From: Spirochaetia bacterium
GTDB lineage: Bacteria; Spirochaetota; Spirochaetia; Treponematales; Breznakiellaceae
Assembly (NCBI GenBank): GCA_025997675.1
Contig: BNUX01000002.1
Location: 16,175 to 80,174, forward strand
Reading direction: 5' to 3'
Length of the DNA: 64,000 bases
The notes under the pieces are model-generated. The model did not search any database, had not been told where the DNA came from, and saw only the letters and a program-made list of their open reading frames with translations. This document shows positions 8,274-16,119 of the stretch, piece after piece. The first letter of the stretch is position 1. Each line of letters opens with the position of its first letter. A program made the translations under genes and the position numbers.

Positions 8274-8358
8274 CGGAGCAAGGGGGATTCGAACCCCCGG
8301 TACCTTGCGGCACAACGGTTTTCAAGACCGCCTCCTTCAACCACTCGGACATCGCTCC
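8274..8358 (-). tRNA. tRNA-Ser(TGA)
   Basis: Anticodon loop CTTGAAA on stem GCGGT/ACCGT gives anticodon TGA. Long variable arm, acceptor GGAGCGA/TTGCTCC and discriminator G. It completes a set covering all six serine codons within about 530 bp. Confidence 0.95.
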
Positions 8359-8448
8359 AAATATACCGGTTTTTAACATTAGCGGGATTTAAAACCAATG
8401 TCAAGCTTCTTTTCTTTAAGAAATGGGCGAAATTTTACAAAATTCCCC

Positions 8449-8477
8449 TTGACATTTCCCTCTTTTCCCCCGATACT
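8449..8477 (+). promoter_or_regulatory. sigma70-type promoter, upstream of the RRM gene
   Basis: TTGACA (8449-8454), a 17-nt spacer and GATACT (8472-8477). It implies a leader of about 225 nt before the RNA-binding protein gene. Confidence 0.55.
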
Positions 8478-8484
8478 CTTTTCA

Positions 8485-8709
8485 AGAGTTGGAAACTCCC
8501 AGACATTACTATGATCTTTTCTAAGTACTTTTGGAAAGTCTGCTATTTTTAGTTACTGGTCTTCAGTTCCATTACAAAATATCCGGATTATCTACTACTT
8601 TAACAATCATGAAAAGAAAGTCCCGTATGTCCGTTTTTCCCAGCTTGCAAGCTCATCATGGATGAGCGGACTACAAAAGACCCGGTAAAGGCCGGGCAAA
8701 GGAAGCCAA
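8485..8709 (+). promoter_or_regulatory. long structured 5' leader of the RRM gene
   Basis: No gene is visible in 8359-8709. The part near the start codon holds the palindrome AGCTTGCAAGCT, then GCTCATC-ATG-GATGAGC (7-bp stem), then CCCGG-TAAAGG-CCGGG just before the AAAGGA ribosome binding site. Such a leader could give cold- or autoregulated expression, as known for some other bacterial RRM proteins. That role is inference here. Confidence 0.4.
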
Positions 8710-8985
8710 ATGGCTAAAAAATTATACGTAGGCAATCTTTCCTACAATACCCACGAGGATAACCTCAGAAGCCTCTTCTCCGCGTACGGTACGGTGGAAT
8801 CGGTCAAAATCATCACCGACCGGGACACCGGCAACTCCAAGGGCTTCGGCTTTGTGGAAATGGGCAACGAAGCGGAAGCCCAGGCTGCTATCAGCGGAAC
8901 CAACGGCACGGATGTCGATGGCCGCGCACTCAAAGTAAACGAAGCGATGGATAAACCACCCCGCCGGGATAACAATCGCTGGTAG
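8710..8985 (+). CDS. RRM-domain RNA-binding protein
   Basis: 91 aa, almost entirely one RNA recognition motif. RNP2 is KLYVGNL (residues 4-10) and RNP1 is KGFGFVEM (about 44-51), with a short basic tail (PPRRDNNRW). Single-RRM proteins of this size bind single-stranded RNA in the cytoplasm and are often cold-induced or act as RNA chaperones. The start is fixed by AAAGGA, 9 nt upstream. Confidence 0.92.
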   Translation: MAKKLYVGNLSYNTHEDNLRSLFSAYGTVESVKIITDRDTGNSKGFGFVEMGNEAEAQAAISGTNGTDVDGRALKVNEAMDKPPRRDNNRW

Positions 8986-8992
8986 GAACCTT

Positions 8993-9028
8993 TTGCCGCC
9001 GGGGAGCCTCACGGTTCCACGGCGGCAA
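8993..9028. terminator. hairpin between convergent RRM and ribose permease genes
   Basis: TTGCCGCCG (8993-9001) pairs with CGGCGGCAA (9020-9028). There is no U-tract on either side, so it may act as an mRNA 3' stabiliser instead of an intrinsic terminator. Confidence 0.4.
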
Positions 9029-9039
9029 TCGCCCCCCTC

Positions 9040-10086
9040 TTAGTTATTGCGTGTTTTAAGCGCCAAGGTAGCTTCCATGTTACGCTGAAACTGGTCGACA
9101 ATAACGGCTACTATGATAACCAAACCCTTGATAACCATTTGCCAAAATTCGGATACTCCCAGCATAACCATACCATCGTTTAATACACCGATGACAAAGG
9201 CGCCGATAATGGTACCCCCAATGGTACCGATGCCGCCGGACATACTGGTTCCGCCAAGAACGGAAGCGGCGATGGCGTTCATTTCCCAGGTTTGCCCGGT
9301 GTTCGGATGGGCCGAACTTAATTGCGCCGTAATAATCAGCCCGGTGATGGCGGCGCAAAAACCGGAGAGGATATAGACAAACAGTTTTACCTGTTTCGTT
9401 TTGACCCCGGATAATTCCGAGGATTTTTCATTTCCCCCCACCGCAAAAATATGCCACCCCAGGGGCTGTTTTTTAAAAATAAAAATAACTATTCCGGCGA
9501 TGATTAACATAATCCACACCGCCAGGGGCAGCCCTGCTATACGCATTGAGCCCAGCAGCGGAAAACCGGTATTACCCAGCATTGCTTTTCCAACCAAGTT
9601 TGCATAGGTTTCACCCCCGGAATAAATCATGGCAAGGCCGCGGGCAATGTACATGGTGCCCAGGGTGGTAATAAACGGGGGAACTAAAATATAGCTGATC
9701 AAAACCCCATTCAGGGCGCCAACCAGCACGCCAACCAGGACGGCCAACAGCATCACTATTGGTACGGAAAAGTATATCACCACGCCGAATATTTTTAAGG
9801 TCAACCCGTTCAGAATTAAGCCGCCCGCAATTATACCGCACAGCCCGACAATAGAACCAACCGAAAGATCAATGCCGCCGCTGACAATTACCGCCGTCAT
9901 ACCGATGCCAAGAATCGCATAGAGGGCCACGTGTTTTGCCACTAAAATAAAACTGGTTATGGTAAAAAAGTTCGGCGCCATAATACTGAATACGATTAGT
10001 AATACAATCAGTGCAATGAATGTCCTTCCCTTCATCAGCAGGAGCTTTAGAGAGGGGAGCTTTGAAAATAAATTATTGTTTATCAT
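9040..10086 (-). CDS. rbsC: ribose-type ABC transporter permease
   Basis: 348 aa integral membrane protein of the RbsC/AraH family with about nine to ten hydrophobic segments. Family-typical stretches are visible: SGGIDLSVGSIVGL, FITTLGTMYIARGLA and GGTSMSGGIGTIGGTIIGA. The start is placed at 10086 because AAGGAGG lies 10 nt before it and because it gives an ATGA overlap with the ATPase gene. A longer reading (start 10116) lacks that support. It is the last gene of the leftward ribose-type operon. Confidence 0.92.
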   Translation of the reverse strand: MINNNLFSKLPSLKLLLMKGRTFIALIVLLIVFSIMAPNFFTITSFILVAKHVALYAILGIGMTAVIVSGGIDLSVGSIVGLCGIIAGGLILNGLTLKIFGVVIYFSVPIVMLLAVLVGVLVGALNGVLISYILVPPFITTLGTMYIARGLAMIYSGGETYANLVGKAMLGNTGFPLLGSMRIAGLPLAVWIMLIIAGIVIFIFKKQPLGWHIFAVGGNEKSSELSGVKTKQVKLFVYILSGFCAAITGLIITAQLSSAHPNTGQTWEMNAIAASVLGGTSMSGGIGTIGGTIIGAFVIGVLNDGMVMLGVSEFWQMVIKGLVIIVAVIVDQFQRNMEATLALKTRNN

Positions 10087-11606
10087 ACCGTTGCCTCCTT
10101 TGCGGATGTAGCGCATTTCATCAATGATTCTTCGCTGATTTCAGGGCCCCGTAAGAAACCGGCCGCCCTTCCTTCCCGTAAAACCAGGATCTCATCGGAA
10201 ATGGCAATAATTTCCTTTAACTCGGAGGACACCACAATAATTGCGATGCCGTCTCTTTTACACTGCTCTATAATGGTAAACACATCCGATTTTGCCCCAA
10301 TGTCAATGCCCCGGGTCGGTTCGTCCAGCAGCAATACCTTTGGGTTAGTCAGCAGCCCCTTCCCGATAATAATTTTTTGCTGGTTCCCGCCGGAGAGTGA
10401 CAATATTGGTAATTTTGGATTTGATACCTTTATGCGTAACTCCGCAATGGTTTTCTTTAAATTGCCCTGTAATAGCTGGTTGCTTAAAAAACCAAAACGC
10501 TTATTTTTCTTGAGGCTGGACAACATCATGTTTTGGGTAACACTCAATACATGAATAAGCCCTTCCCGCTGCCGGTCTTCCGGGACCATTACAAACCCGC
10601 GTTCAATTTGGGAGGAGATACTTGTCGGCTCAATCTGATTACCCAACAGGTGTATCGTCCCCTTATAATAGCGGTGCGCACCCATTAACACTTCTAACAA
10701 CTCCGTCCGTCCGGACCCAAGCATGCCATAGATCCCCATTATTTTACCCTGCCGCAGGGCAAAGGAAACATCTTCAAGGTGATACCCGCCGTTGCGTTTG
10801 GGGAGCGTAATATTTTTTGCCTCTAAAATTACCGGCGCATCATTTGTGTCGTACTGCCGCTGATTATAATTTGTTTTTTTACCTATCATTGCCTGAACGA
10901 TCCAGGGAATATCCACCCCGTCGCAGGAACGCTGTTCAACAAGCTTGCCGTCCCGCAGTACGGTAATATTATCGCCGATGCGGAGTATCTCATCAAGGCG
11001 GTGGGAAATATAGATTATACACACCCCTTGGGATTTAAGTTCCCGCATGATTTTAAACAGTACCTCAACCTCATCCACCGAAAGTGAAGAGGTGGGCTCA
11101 TCCATTATCAATACTTTTAAATCCTGCTGCGCCATGGTCTTGGCAATTTCGACAATCTGCTGCTGCCCAACCCGTAAATTCCGTACATACGCTAAAGGAT
11201 CTATCGGATGTTCCATCTTTTCCAGGAGTGCACGTGTTTTTTCAATATGGGTCTTATTGTCCAATACACCGAACTTTTTACTTTCCCGTGCCATGAATAT
11301 GTTTTGATACACCATCATGTTCGGCAGCAGGTTTAGTTCCTGATGAATGATGCCGATTCCCATACGGGAAGCATCAATGGTGTTTTTAGGATTAATTTCT
11401 TCGCCGTTTAAATAAAGGGTCCCCCCGGAGGGCTGCGTTATACCGGCAATAATCTTCATCAGCGTTGATTTGCCGGCGCCGTTTTCTCCCACCAGGACGT
11501 TAATAGTACCGTGCAGTGCGGTAAAGTCTACATGATCCAGGGCAAGGACACCCGGATACTGCTTGCATATACCCTGCGCGGAAAGACAAACATCAGTTTT
11601 GTTCAT
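10083..11606 (-). CDS. rbsA: ribose-type ABC transporter duplicated ATPase
   Basis: 507 aa with two ABC domains. The first has Walker A GENGAGKST (about 40-48), signature RVGQQQIVEIA and Walker B VLIMDEPTSSL. The second has a degenerate Walker A (GMLGSGRTE), signature LSGGNQQKIIIGKGL and Walker B VLLLDEPTRGID. One degenerate P-loop is normal for RbsA/XylG/MglA proteins. It powers import through the RbsC-type permease and is coupled to its neighbours on both sides by 4-bp overlaps. Confidence 0.93.
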   Translation of the reverse strand: MNKTDVCLSAQGICKQYPGVLALDHVDFTALHGTINVLVGENGAGKSTLMKIIAGITQPSGGTLYLNGEEINPKNTIDASRMGIGIIHQELNLLPNMMVYQNIFMARESKKFGVLDNKTHIEKTRALLEKMEHPIDPLAYVRNLRVGQQQIVEIAKTMAQQDLKVLIMDEPTSSLSVDEVEVLFKIMRELKSQGVCIIYISHRLDEILRIGDNITVLRDGKLVEQRSCDGVDIPWIVQAMIGKKTNYNQRQYDTNDAPVILEAKNITLPKRNGGYHLEDVSFALRQGKIMGIYGMLGSGRTELLEVLMGAHRYYKGTIHLLGNQIEPTSISSQIERGFVMVPEDRQREGLIHVLSVTQNMMLSSLKKNKRFGFLSNQLLQGNLKKTIAELRIKVSNPKLPILSLSGGNQQKIIIGKGLLTNPKVLLLDEPTRGIDIGAKSDVFTIIEQCKRDGIAIIVVSSELKEIIAISDEILVLREGRAAGFLRGPEISEESLMKCATSAKEATV

Positions 11607-12277
11607 TGCTTCACCGATAATTTTACCGCCGTAAGAACGATATCGCTTTCTTCCGCGTTTCGCTGCATAAAAGCGCCGGTAAACGCTATCTCTTTTCCAA
11701 GCGCCCCATCAATTCCCGATACCCCAACAATATCCCGGTCAACCTTGCGGTTAAGGGCGTTGGAAATATTATTAAACACGATTTGATTTTCATAATCATT
11801 AAACTGAATGAATTGTAGTGAATCCCGCAAGGCCACCCCTTTGTAAACGGGCCCTATTTGAATTGACAAAGTAACCGGATCATCCGGACTTCCTGCGGCG
11901 AGTACCGCATATCCGTTGCGGCTTTCCCGGTTGATCTCTTTAACCGTTCCCGAACCATAAACCGTAAACACCCAGCTGCTTTTATCGTTGCTCCGAACCC
12001 CGTATTGCTGGCAGGCCGAATCAAAATTTGCCGCAAGGGCGGTTTTTACTTTTATAATATCAACGGCATTTTCTTCGAATAGTGGTATAGCCTTTGTCCC
12101 CCAAATGTCTTCAACAAATTCATCGGGATCAAATTGTTTTTCAAACACCGAACCCTGCCCGGTATTTTCCGCCGTAGTACGGCGGGTGCGGTAAATTATG
12201 GCGCCGTCATCCAGCTTTACCACCGTACAGGCATTCAACAGACATAAAAAAAACCACATGGACAAGTGCTTTACCAT
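11603..12277 (-). CDS. DUF2291 lipoprotein of the sugar ABC operon
   Basis: 224 aa. An N-terminal signal peptide ends in a lipobox LLNAC (Cys17), then TVVKLDDG. The body (IPLFEENAVDIIKVKTAL, YGSGTVKEINRESRNGYAVL, GPVYKGVALRDSLQFIQFNDYENQIVFNNISNALNRKV region) matches the DUF2291 family. That family is found beside RbsA/RbsC-type transporters and has no established biochemical role. It overlaps rbsA by 4 bp and follows a hairpin after rbsB. Confidence 0.8.
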   Translation of the reverse strand: MVKHLSMWFFLCLLNACTVVKLDDGAIIYRTRRTTAENTGQGSVFEKQFDPDEFVEDIWGTKAIPLFEENAVDIIKVKTALAANFDSACQQYGVRSNDKSSWVFTVYGSGTVKEINRESRNGYAVLAAGSPDDPVTLSIQIGPVYKGVALRDSLQFIQFNDYENQIVFNNISNALNRKVDRDIVGVSGIDGALGKEIAFTGAFMQRNAEESDIVLTAVKLSVKQ

Positions 12278-12297
12278 AAGCTCCCCCTTTTCCCGCT

Positions 12298-12335
12298 AAA
12301 AAGGGGAACAGTACCCTTTTGCTATACTGTTCCCC
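12298..12335 (-). terminator. intrinsic terminator/attenuator after rbsB
   Basis: On the minus strand GGGGAACAGTA (12335-12325) pairs with TACTGTTCCCC (12313-12303), followed by a run of five T. The position between rbsB and the rest of the operon would give more binding protein than membrane components. Confidence 0.75.
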
Positions 12336-12349
12336 CCAATAAGCCAGGC

Positions 12350-13315
12350 CTATTTCATTACATATCCCTCAAGCTGCTTGGCATTCTGGGCGGTAATAGT
12401 TACGCAGGGAACAAGCTGCTTTTCCGGCTGGCCGGTGGAGCCGGTCTTCAGATATTTATCAAGCTGCTCTACGGCAATCTGCGCATATCCGTACGCCGTT
12501 TGAAGCGTGGTAATCTGCATATCCCCGGCAAGGATCGCGTCCCGCGCCTCATCGGAACCATCGAAGCCCATGATCACGGTGTTCGTAATCCCGGCGGCTT
12601 TTAAGGCCTGGATCGCGCCAAGAGCCATGGTGTCGTTCCCGGAAATAACGCCCTTGATATTCCGGTTTGTCTGAATGATCGAATCCATTTTACTGTACGC
12701 TTCGGCTGTGCTCCAATTCGCTACTTGCTTTGAGATATTGACAAGCCCCGGATACTGATCAATAACATCGTGGTAACCGGCGCTTCGCACCGCAGCGTTA
12801 TTGTCAAATTCCGGACCGAGGAGCTCAACATAGTTTCCCGTTTCGCCCATGAGCTTAACCCACTCTTCTGCGGCGGCCCGTGCCCCGGCGTAATTATCCG
12901 AAACGATCTGGGCAACCCCTATGCCGGTCTGATTAATCTCCCGTCCGATAAGGAATGTCGGAATTCCGGCATCCTTTGCTTTTTGTACGGAAGCGCCGGT
13001 CGCGCTGGCACTGGCATTATCAGAAATGATACCCACCACTTTTGCGGCGATAGCGGCCTCATACAACTGATCCTGCTTCGTGACATCGTCATCATGGGAG
13101 AAGGTCTGGTAGGTGTATCCCAGTTCCTTCAGCTTTGCTTCGGCGCCCATCACTTCCGCCTTAAAATAGGGATTGGCCTGGGAAGGATCAATAATATACA
13201 CCAAGCCTCCGACTTTTGACTTGGATTGATCACTGCCGCCGCCGCTCCAGCCCGACATGGTTACCACCAACCCAAGAACCACCAAGAACACAAAAAACCT
13301 CGTACTCCTCTTCAT
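12350..13315 (-). CDS. rbsB: ribose/allose-type ABC substrate-binding protein
   Basis: 321 aa periplasmic binding protein of the Peripla_BP_4 class. It has an N-terminal signal (MKRSTRFFVFLVVLGLVVTM) and the typical GGLVYIIDPSQANPYF first strand, DGSDEARDAILAGDMQITTLQ near the end and IISDNASASAT in the first lobe. The start at 13315 has GAGGAGA upstream; a GTG at 13333 is less likely. Unusually the expected lipobox cysteine is Trp (MSGW then SGGGS), so it may be soluble or the base may be changed. Confidence 0.9.
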   Translation of the reverse strand: MKRSTRFFVFLVVLGLVVTMSGWSGGGSDQSKSKVGGLVYIIDPSQANPYFKAEVMGAEAKLKELGYTYQTFSHDDDVTKQDQLYEAAIAAKVVGIISDNASASATGASVQKAKDAGIPTFLIGREINQTGIGVAQIVSDNYAGARAAAEEWVKLMGETGNYVELLGPEFDNNAAVRSAGYHDVIDQYPGLVNISKQVANWSTAEAYSKMDSIIQTNRNIKGVISGNDTMALGAIQALKAAGITNTVIMGFDGSDEARDAILAGDMQITTLQTAYGYAQIAVEQLDKYLKTGSTGQPEKQLVPCVTITAQNAKQLEGYVMK

Positions 13316-13359
13316 ACCTCTTCTCCTCAACACATAATAGTTACTCCGGAAACTCCGGA

Positions 13360-13836
13360 TTATTGTTTTTCTTTGTACGCAACCCGATCCTTATAAAAAT
13401 CGGGAACAACAACGCCCTTCTTGCTGAAATATGCCGGGGCGTCAATGCCGGAAACAAATACGATATTCCCCCACGGCTCCAGCCCCCCGGACCTGATAAA
13501 TACCTTCGCGGCATTCTTCCATTTCCCAAGAATGTCCGTATGGGGTACCGTTTCCACCGCACAACGATCGATCAGATCCTTTAAGCCCTGATGAAACACG
13601 GGATTGTAAAGCTTGTTTTCTTCGGCAACGATAACCTGCTCATAGATATAGTCGCCGACAAGCAGTTCCGCTACGGTCAGCACGCTCGGCAGATCCTGGG
13701 TAATTGCCAAATCAACAATCGTAACCCCATCCCGGGGAATGGGGAATCCCGCATCGCAGACCATGAGAACATCCCCATGGCCCATCTCGGCAATTGCGCT
13801 GTTAAACGCCCGGTTCAATATTTTTCCTTTCTTCAT
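13360..13836 (-). CDS. rbsD: D-ribose pyranase
   Basis: 158 aa, slightly longer than the 139-aa E. coli protein. It interconverts the pyranose and furanose forms of ribose so that ribokinase can act. N-terminal KKGKILNRAFNSAIAEMGHGD, with the catalytic His20 region, and DAGFPIPRDG are hallmark RbsD stretches. The C-terminal Y(F/Y)xNxx-type ring segment is seen as GGLEPWGNIVFVSG. It lies between rbsB and rbsK. Confidence 0.92.
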   Translation of the reverse strand: MKKGKILNRAFNSAIAEMGHGDVLMVCDAGFPIPRDGVTIVDLAITQDLPSVLTVAELLVGDYIYEQVIVAEENKLYNPVFHQGLKDLIDRCAVETVPHTDILGKWKNAAKVFIRSGGLEPWGNIVFVSGIDAPAYFSKKGVVVPDFYKDRVAYKEKQ

Positions 13837-13851
13837 ACCGTAACCCTCCGC

Positions 13852-14775
13852 TTATAATTTGTTGATGACTTTATCAACATCTTCCCGTGACGGGATTGAT
13901 TCCACTACGCCATACTTGGTAACACTGATACTGGCGGCGGTATTCGCAAATGCTATCGCCTTGTCCAGGGGAAGCCCCTCGCCAATGGCCACCGCCAGGC
14001 CGCCGGCAAAGGTGTCCCCGGCGCCGGTGGTATCCACGGGGATAAAACTTTTATCCGCCGGTATATGCCGCATCCCCGCCTTATTCACCAGCAGCGCCCC
14101 CTCCTCTCCCAGGGTGATAATAATCTCTTTAATCCCCGTGGATGCAAGGAGTTTTTTGCCCAGTTCCTCCGGAGGGATCCCGGCGTCCGGCGCGATACCA
14201 AGCATCTGCTTCGCCTCGGTTTCATTGGGGGTGATGATATCCACACTCTTAAGAAGTTCCTCCGGAAACGGCTGGTACGGGGCAGGATTAAGAATGACAC
14301 AGACCCCCTTCTCTTTCGCGCGTTTTGCGGCGTAGGCCACGGTGGGTAAATCCGCTTCAAACTGCATTAATAACACCTTGCAATCCGCCCATTCATTTTC
14401 CAGGGCGTCTATATCCTCAGGGCCAACCTCCATGACCGCATCAAAATTGATGATGATACGGTTCTGGCCGGATTCTTCAACCATCACAAAGCCCACACCG
14501 GTGGCATTTTTTTCAGATCGCTTTACCCGGCTCCGGATGCCCTCTTCCTTGAACAGGGCTATTGCGGCATCCCCCAGGCTGTCTTTTCCCACGCAGGACA
14601 CAAAGCAGACATCGCCGCCCAGCCGTGCGGCGGCTATGGCCTGGTTAGACCCCTTCCCGCCGTGTAATTGACAGAAATCTTTTCCTAATACCGTTTGCCC
14701 CTTCGCCGGAAAAGTTTTGCAGCTCATCGTCATTCCCACACAATAACTGCCGTAGACCATGATACGGGACTTCAC
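13852..14775 (-). CDS. rbsK: ribokinase
   Basis: 307 aa PfkB-family sugar kinase. The N-terminal PfkB-1 motif GGKGSNQAIAAARLG (about 39-53) and the C-terminal PfkB-2 motif DTTGAGDTFAGGLAVAI (catalytic Asp near 250) are clear, as is TPNETEAKQMLG. It phosphorylates ribose to ribose-5-phosphate. The GTG start at 14775 has GGAGGAAGAAGG upstream. It sits 12 bp after the URO-D family gene and 15 bp before rbsD. Confidence 0.93.
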   Translation of the reverse strand: MKSRIMVYGSYCVGMTMSCKTFPAKGQTVLGKDFCQLHGGKGSNQAIAAARLGGDVCFVSCVGKDSLGDAAIALFKEEGIRSRVKRSEKNATGVGFVMVEESGQNRIIINFDAVMEVGPEDIDALENEWADCKVLLMQFEADLPTVAYAAKRAKEKGVCVILNPAPYQPFPEELLKSVDIITPNETEAKQMLGIAPDAGIPPEELGKKLLASTGIKEIIITLGEEGALLVNKAGMRHIPADKSFIPVDTTGAGDTFAGGLAVAIGEGLPLDKAIAFANTAASISVTKYGVVESIPSREDVDKVINKL

Positions 14776-14787
14776 CTTCTTCCTCCT

Positions 14788-16020
14788 TTACAGAACCGGA
14801 TACCGGCCAAAATCTTTCGCCGCCTTATAAAGCGCCGCAATATTCTCAGGCGGAATGGTGGCCTGGATATTGTGATCCTGGCAGAATACAAAACCGCCGC
14901 CGGGGGCAAATATTTTAATCATCTCCCCGGCCTCTTTCCGGACCGCCTCTGCAGACTTAGTAGTCATGGTAGTCTGGGTAGAACAGCTTCCTCCCCAAAA
15001 GACCAGGGAAGCGCCGAACTCCTTTTTCAAATGCCGGGGATCCATACCGGCGGCGGCAATTTGAATCGGGTTAAGAATATCTATACCCGCATCTATCAAG
15101 TCCGGTATCAGGGGCACTATAGCGCCGCAACAGTGGAAAAATATTTTCAGATGCGGCTTCTTGGCCTTGATAAAGCGGTGTATTTTTGTGTGGAATGGTT
15201 TAAGAACATTCCTGAAAACATTCGGTGAAATTAACAGGCTGTTCTGTGCGCCGTAATCATCATGGAGCTGAATAATTTGAAGGTAATCCCCCACCGCATC
15301 CAGGTAGGTATCCAGCATACCAATATAGGCGGTGGTCAGTTTGTCCAGATAGTATTCCACCAGCTCCGGCTCGGCGATCAAGTTCTCCAAATAGCTTTCA
15401 TACCCGAAGTCTTTGGCGCCCCGTTCAAAAAGACTTGTTGAGGTGGTGCCAATCACCGCATAGGGAGTCTCTTCATAGAGCTCCTTTGCCCGCTTCTTTA
15501 AATAATCCAGCTCTTCCGCACTGATTTCAGGAAGGCTCATCTTTGCATCAATGCCGTCCTCTGTATCAACACCTTCCAGGGGATGGTACATATCGTCAAA
15601 GAACAGCCCACCCTCCGGACGCTTAAAAGTCACCACCCCTTTGGCATTCCGAATCACCGCAGAACCATCGCCCTGCTTCTCGTAGTGAAACCCGGAGGGG
15701 ACCTGGGCCGTACTGCCGTCCATCAGCGTTTCCGGGCGATATCCCCGGTTAAGCGCAACCCCCATGGAGGGAGCAAGCCGGTGCAGTTGGATAATATCAC
15801 CGCCCATAAGACGGCGGACCTGATCATCGGTTTCCGACAGAAGCTGCCGCATATCAAAAACAACATTATCCAGGGGAAGCTGCAGGTGTTGCAAAAGCTT
15901 CCCGTATGCCAGGGCATTGATGCCGCTGGACCGGGTAGAAGCAAAGTCTACCGGGATTCTATCCGGTTCCCGGTGTTCCAGGGCGCATAATACCCGTGAC
16001 CGGGACGTAAACTCAGTCAT
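14788..16020 (-). CDS. uroporphyrinogen decarboxylase family protein (not HemE)
   Basis: 410 aa TIM-barrel protein of the URO-D superfamily. It has RVLCALEHREPDRIPVDFA at the N-terminus, LQIIQLHDDYGAQNSLLISP in the middle and IFFHCCGAIVPLIPDLIDAG (HxCG motif) later. The HCCG and C-terminal FVFCQDHNIQA segments resemble the methyltransferase branch (MtaA/CmuA-like) more than HemE. As the first gene of the ribose-type operon it may modify a methylated or otherwise substituted sugar-derived compound. That is inference. Start has GGAGGAG. Confidence 0.8.
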   Translation of the reverse strand: MTEFTSRSRVLCALEHREPDRIPVDFASTRSSGINALAYGKLLQHLQLPLDNVVFDMRQLLSETDDQVRRLMGGDIIQLHRLAPSMGVALNRGYRPETLMDGSTAQVPSGFHYEKQGDGSAVIRNAKGVVTFKRPEGGLFFDDMYHPLEGVDTEDGIDAKMSLPEISAEELDYLKKRAKELYEETPYAVIGTTSTSLFERGAKDFGYESYLENLIAEPELVEYYLDKLTTAYIGMLDTYLDAVGDYLQIIQLHDDYGAQNSLLISPNVFRNVLKPFHTKIHRFIKAKKPHLKIFFHCCGAIVPLIPDLIDAGIDILNPIQIAAAGMDPRHLKKEFGASLVFWGGSCSTQTTMTTKSAEAVRKEAGEMIKIFAPGGGFVFCQDHNIQATIPPENIAALYKAAKDFGRYPVL

Positions 16021-16069
16021 ACAAACTCCTCCACGAAGCGTAGCCGTTTATAGGTCCCTATGTCAACAA

Positions 16070-16098
16070 TTGACCCTATCCCCTTTCTTCTATATACT
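16070..16098 (+). promoter_or_regulatory. sigma70-type promoter for glyS
   Basis: TTGACC (16070-16075), a 17-nt spacer and TATACT (16093-16098) lie just upstream of the glyS ribosome binding site, in the divergent gap with the URO-D family gene. Confidence 0.6.
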
Positions 16099-16119
16099 AC
16101 CTCCACTAAGGAGAACCAC

